From Chitinophaga pinensis (GTDB taxonomy: Bacteria > Planctomycetota > Phycisphaerae > Phycisphaerales > SM1A02), in contig CALQCP020000106.1 in the NCBI GenBank assembly GCA_943329105.2, positions 1 through 7,461 on the forward strand: a DNA stretch of 7,461 nt. The letters are read 5' to 3'. Made by a program: the position numbers and the translations under genes. Position 1 is the first letter of the stretch, and each line of letters begins with the position of its first letter. Shown here piece by piece: positions 7,009-7,461 of the stretch. The notes under the pieces are model-generated. The model saw only the letters and a program-made list of their open reading frames with translations, did not search any database and was not told the origin of the DNA.

Positions 7009-7025
7009 TCATTTCGATTAAGTTA

Positions 7026-7037
7026 TCTAAATTTAGA
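7026..7037. promoter_or_regulatory. Perfect palindrome TCTAAATTTAGA
   Basis: A 12-base perfect dyad in the A+T-rich core of the map-regulator spacer, between the two direct repeats. Its symmetry and position fit a binding site for a dimeric winged-helix regulator, possibly the neighbouring gene product. Binding is inferred only. Confidence 0.4.
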
Positions 7038-7040
7038 CCT

Positions 7041-7051
7041 AAGTGAGTCTT
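7041..7051. repeat. 11-base direct repeat, copy B (aagtgagtctt)
   Basis: Second copy of the repeat, within a dyad TAAG-TGAGT-CTTA (7040-7052) and inside the longer inverted repeat CCTAAG/CTTAGG. It lies 42 bases upstream of the TTG candidate start of copy 2. Confidence 0.45.
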
Positions 7052-7057
7052 ATCCTT

Positions 7058-7074
7058 AGGGAACATTCTTCCCT
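7058..7074. repeat. Hairpin AGGGAA-N5-TTCCCT
   Basis: Inverted repeat with 6-base arms and a 5-base loop in the spacer. There is no T-tract after it on either strand, so a protein-binding site is as likely as a transcript hairpin. Confidence 0.4.
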
Positions 7075-7145
7075 CTTGGCCTTCCCAGCCAGTCACCACA
7101 CCCCGTTGGACCCAGAAATAGCCATTCGCGAGTGAATTGCGCTGC

Positions 7146-7461
7146 TCAGGCGGTGATCACGTCGGGCATCTCAAACAAGCCCTCCGTGAGGTTGCGTGGT
7201 CCCTTGGCAGTGATCAGGACATCCGCCTCATAATGGACTGCCAGCGATCCATCGCCGGTCCAAATGGGCCACTCGCGGCCCTTGGTGCGTGTTTCGGTGG
7301 TGCCGATCGCAATCATCGGTTCCACTGCCACCAACATGCCGGGAACCCACGGCTTCCACGCCTCGCCCCATTCGCCGGGGTAGGTGGGAACCACGTTCGA
7401 GATGAACGGAGGCCCGTGCAGTTCGCGACCAATGCCGTGTCCGCCGAGACCGCGCACCAAG
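7146..7461 (-). CDS. map: Methionine aminopeptidase type I, C-terminal part (5' end cut by window edge)
   Basis: Cytoplasmic metalloenzyme that removes the initiator methionine from new proteins. The visible 105 codons cover the C-terminal third. Within the visible residues (numbered from the TTG Leu at 7458-7460): GHGIG with His8 (metal ligand, equivalent to E. coli His171), His15 in RELH (His178), VEPMI with Glu47 (Glu204), and the last ligand Glu78 in HYEAD (Glu235), preceded by DGSLA. The region between RELHGPP and VPGMLVAVEPM is longer than in E. coli, with a Trp-rich insert (EWGEAWKPWVPG). It ends PDVITA and stops at TGA 7146-7148. The N-terminal part with the two metal-binding aspartates lies beyond the window. 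In many bacteria map sits near secY, adk and infA, so the regulator genes may have been inserted after a ribosomal or secretion operon; that cannot be seen here. Confidence 0.93.
   Translation of the reverse strand, partial: LVRGLGGHGIGRELHGPPFISNVVPTYPGEWGEAWKPWVPGMLVAVEPMIAIGTTETRTKGREWPIWTGDGSLAVHYEADVLITAKGPRNLTEGLFEMPDVITA

Larger units (their letters stand above)
7000..7145 (-). promoter_or_regulatory. Repeat-rich intergenic region between map and the regulator pair
   Basis: This 146-base spacer is the likely promoter region of the regulator genes. Its part nearest the gene (about 7008-7060) is much richer in A+T than the rest of the window. It contains a perfect 12-base palindrome (7026-7037), two copies of an 11-base direct repeat, an inverted repeat CCTAAG/CTTAGG (7038-7043 and 7055-7060) and a hairpin AGGGAA/TTCCCT (7058-7074). 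A six-codon open frame MKDSLE runs from ATG 7010-7012 to TGA 6992-6994 and overlaps the TTG start of copy 2. I cannot name a reliable -35/-10 pair. No T-run follows the hairpin on either strand, so a map terminator is not evident. Confidence 0.45.

Noticed and set aside
7058..7074. Hairpin as the map terminator
   Set aside because: It is over 70 bases past the map stop and is followed by AAGGATAAGA on the minus strand rather than a T-tract.
1..7461. tRNA, rRNA, CRISPR array, insertion sequence or prophage signature
   Set aside because: Nothing seen: there are no evenly spaced repeats, no transposase or integrase motifs, and coding sequence fills nearly all of the window.

Overview
The window is a compact block of eight protein genes, all on the minus strand, at roughly 55-60% G+C by eye. 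Several features point to Planctomycetota, possibly Phycisphaerae: the hpf-ptsN gene pair, a PurN of the GMYG variety, secreted proteases with little Shine-Dalgarno signal upstream, and GTG/TTG start candidates. The assignment rests on gene content and sequence style only and is tentative.

In the direction of transcription (high to low coordinates) the layout is as follows. The C-terminal part of methionine aminopeptidase (map, cut by the right edge) comes first. A 147-base spacer follows that is locally A+T-rich and dense in inverted and direct repeats. Next come two tandem paralogous regulators, each joining an ArsR-like winged-helix N-terminal half to a LuxR/GerE-type helix-turn-helix at the C-terminus. 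After them come an exported prolyl-oligopeptidase-like S9 peptidase, purN (GAR transformylase), an exported HExxH metallopeptidase with a PDZ domain, hpf (ribosome hibernation factor), and ptsN-like PTS IIA (cut by the left edge just before its stop).

Spacing suggests one or two long transcripts. The regulators are 48 bases apart, the second regulator is 46 bases from the S9 peptidase, the S9 gene overlaps purN, purN overlaps or nearly abuts the metallopeptidase, and the metallopeptidase ends 6 bases before hpf. The two larger gaps (map to regulator, hpf to ptsN) are the likely places for promoters. The working picture is a housekeeping set (map, purN, hpf, ptsN) carrying two secreted proteases and a duplicated two-headed regulator whose targets could be the adjacent protease genes, though that link is inferred from position only.

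The most interesting item is the regulator pair. They align without gaps over about 255 residues, the GerE half is far more conserved than the winged-helix half, only two cysteines are shared, and both lack the usual Lys/His pair of the GerE recognition helix. No RNA genes, CRISPR arrays, insertion sequences or prophage genes were seen.
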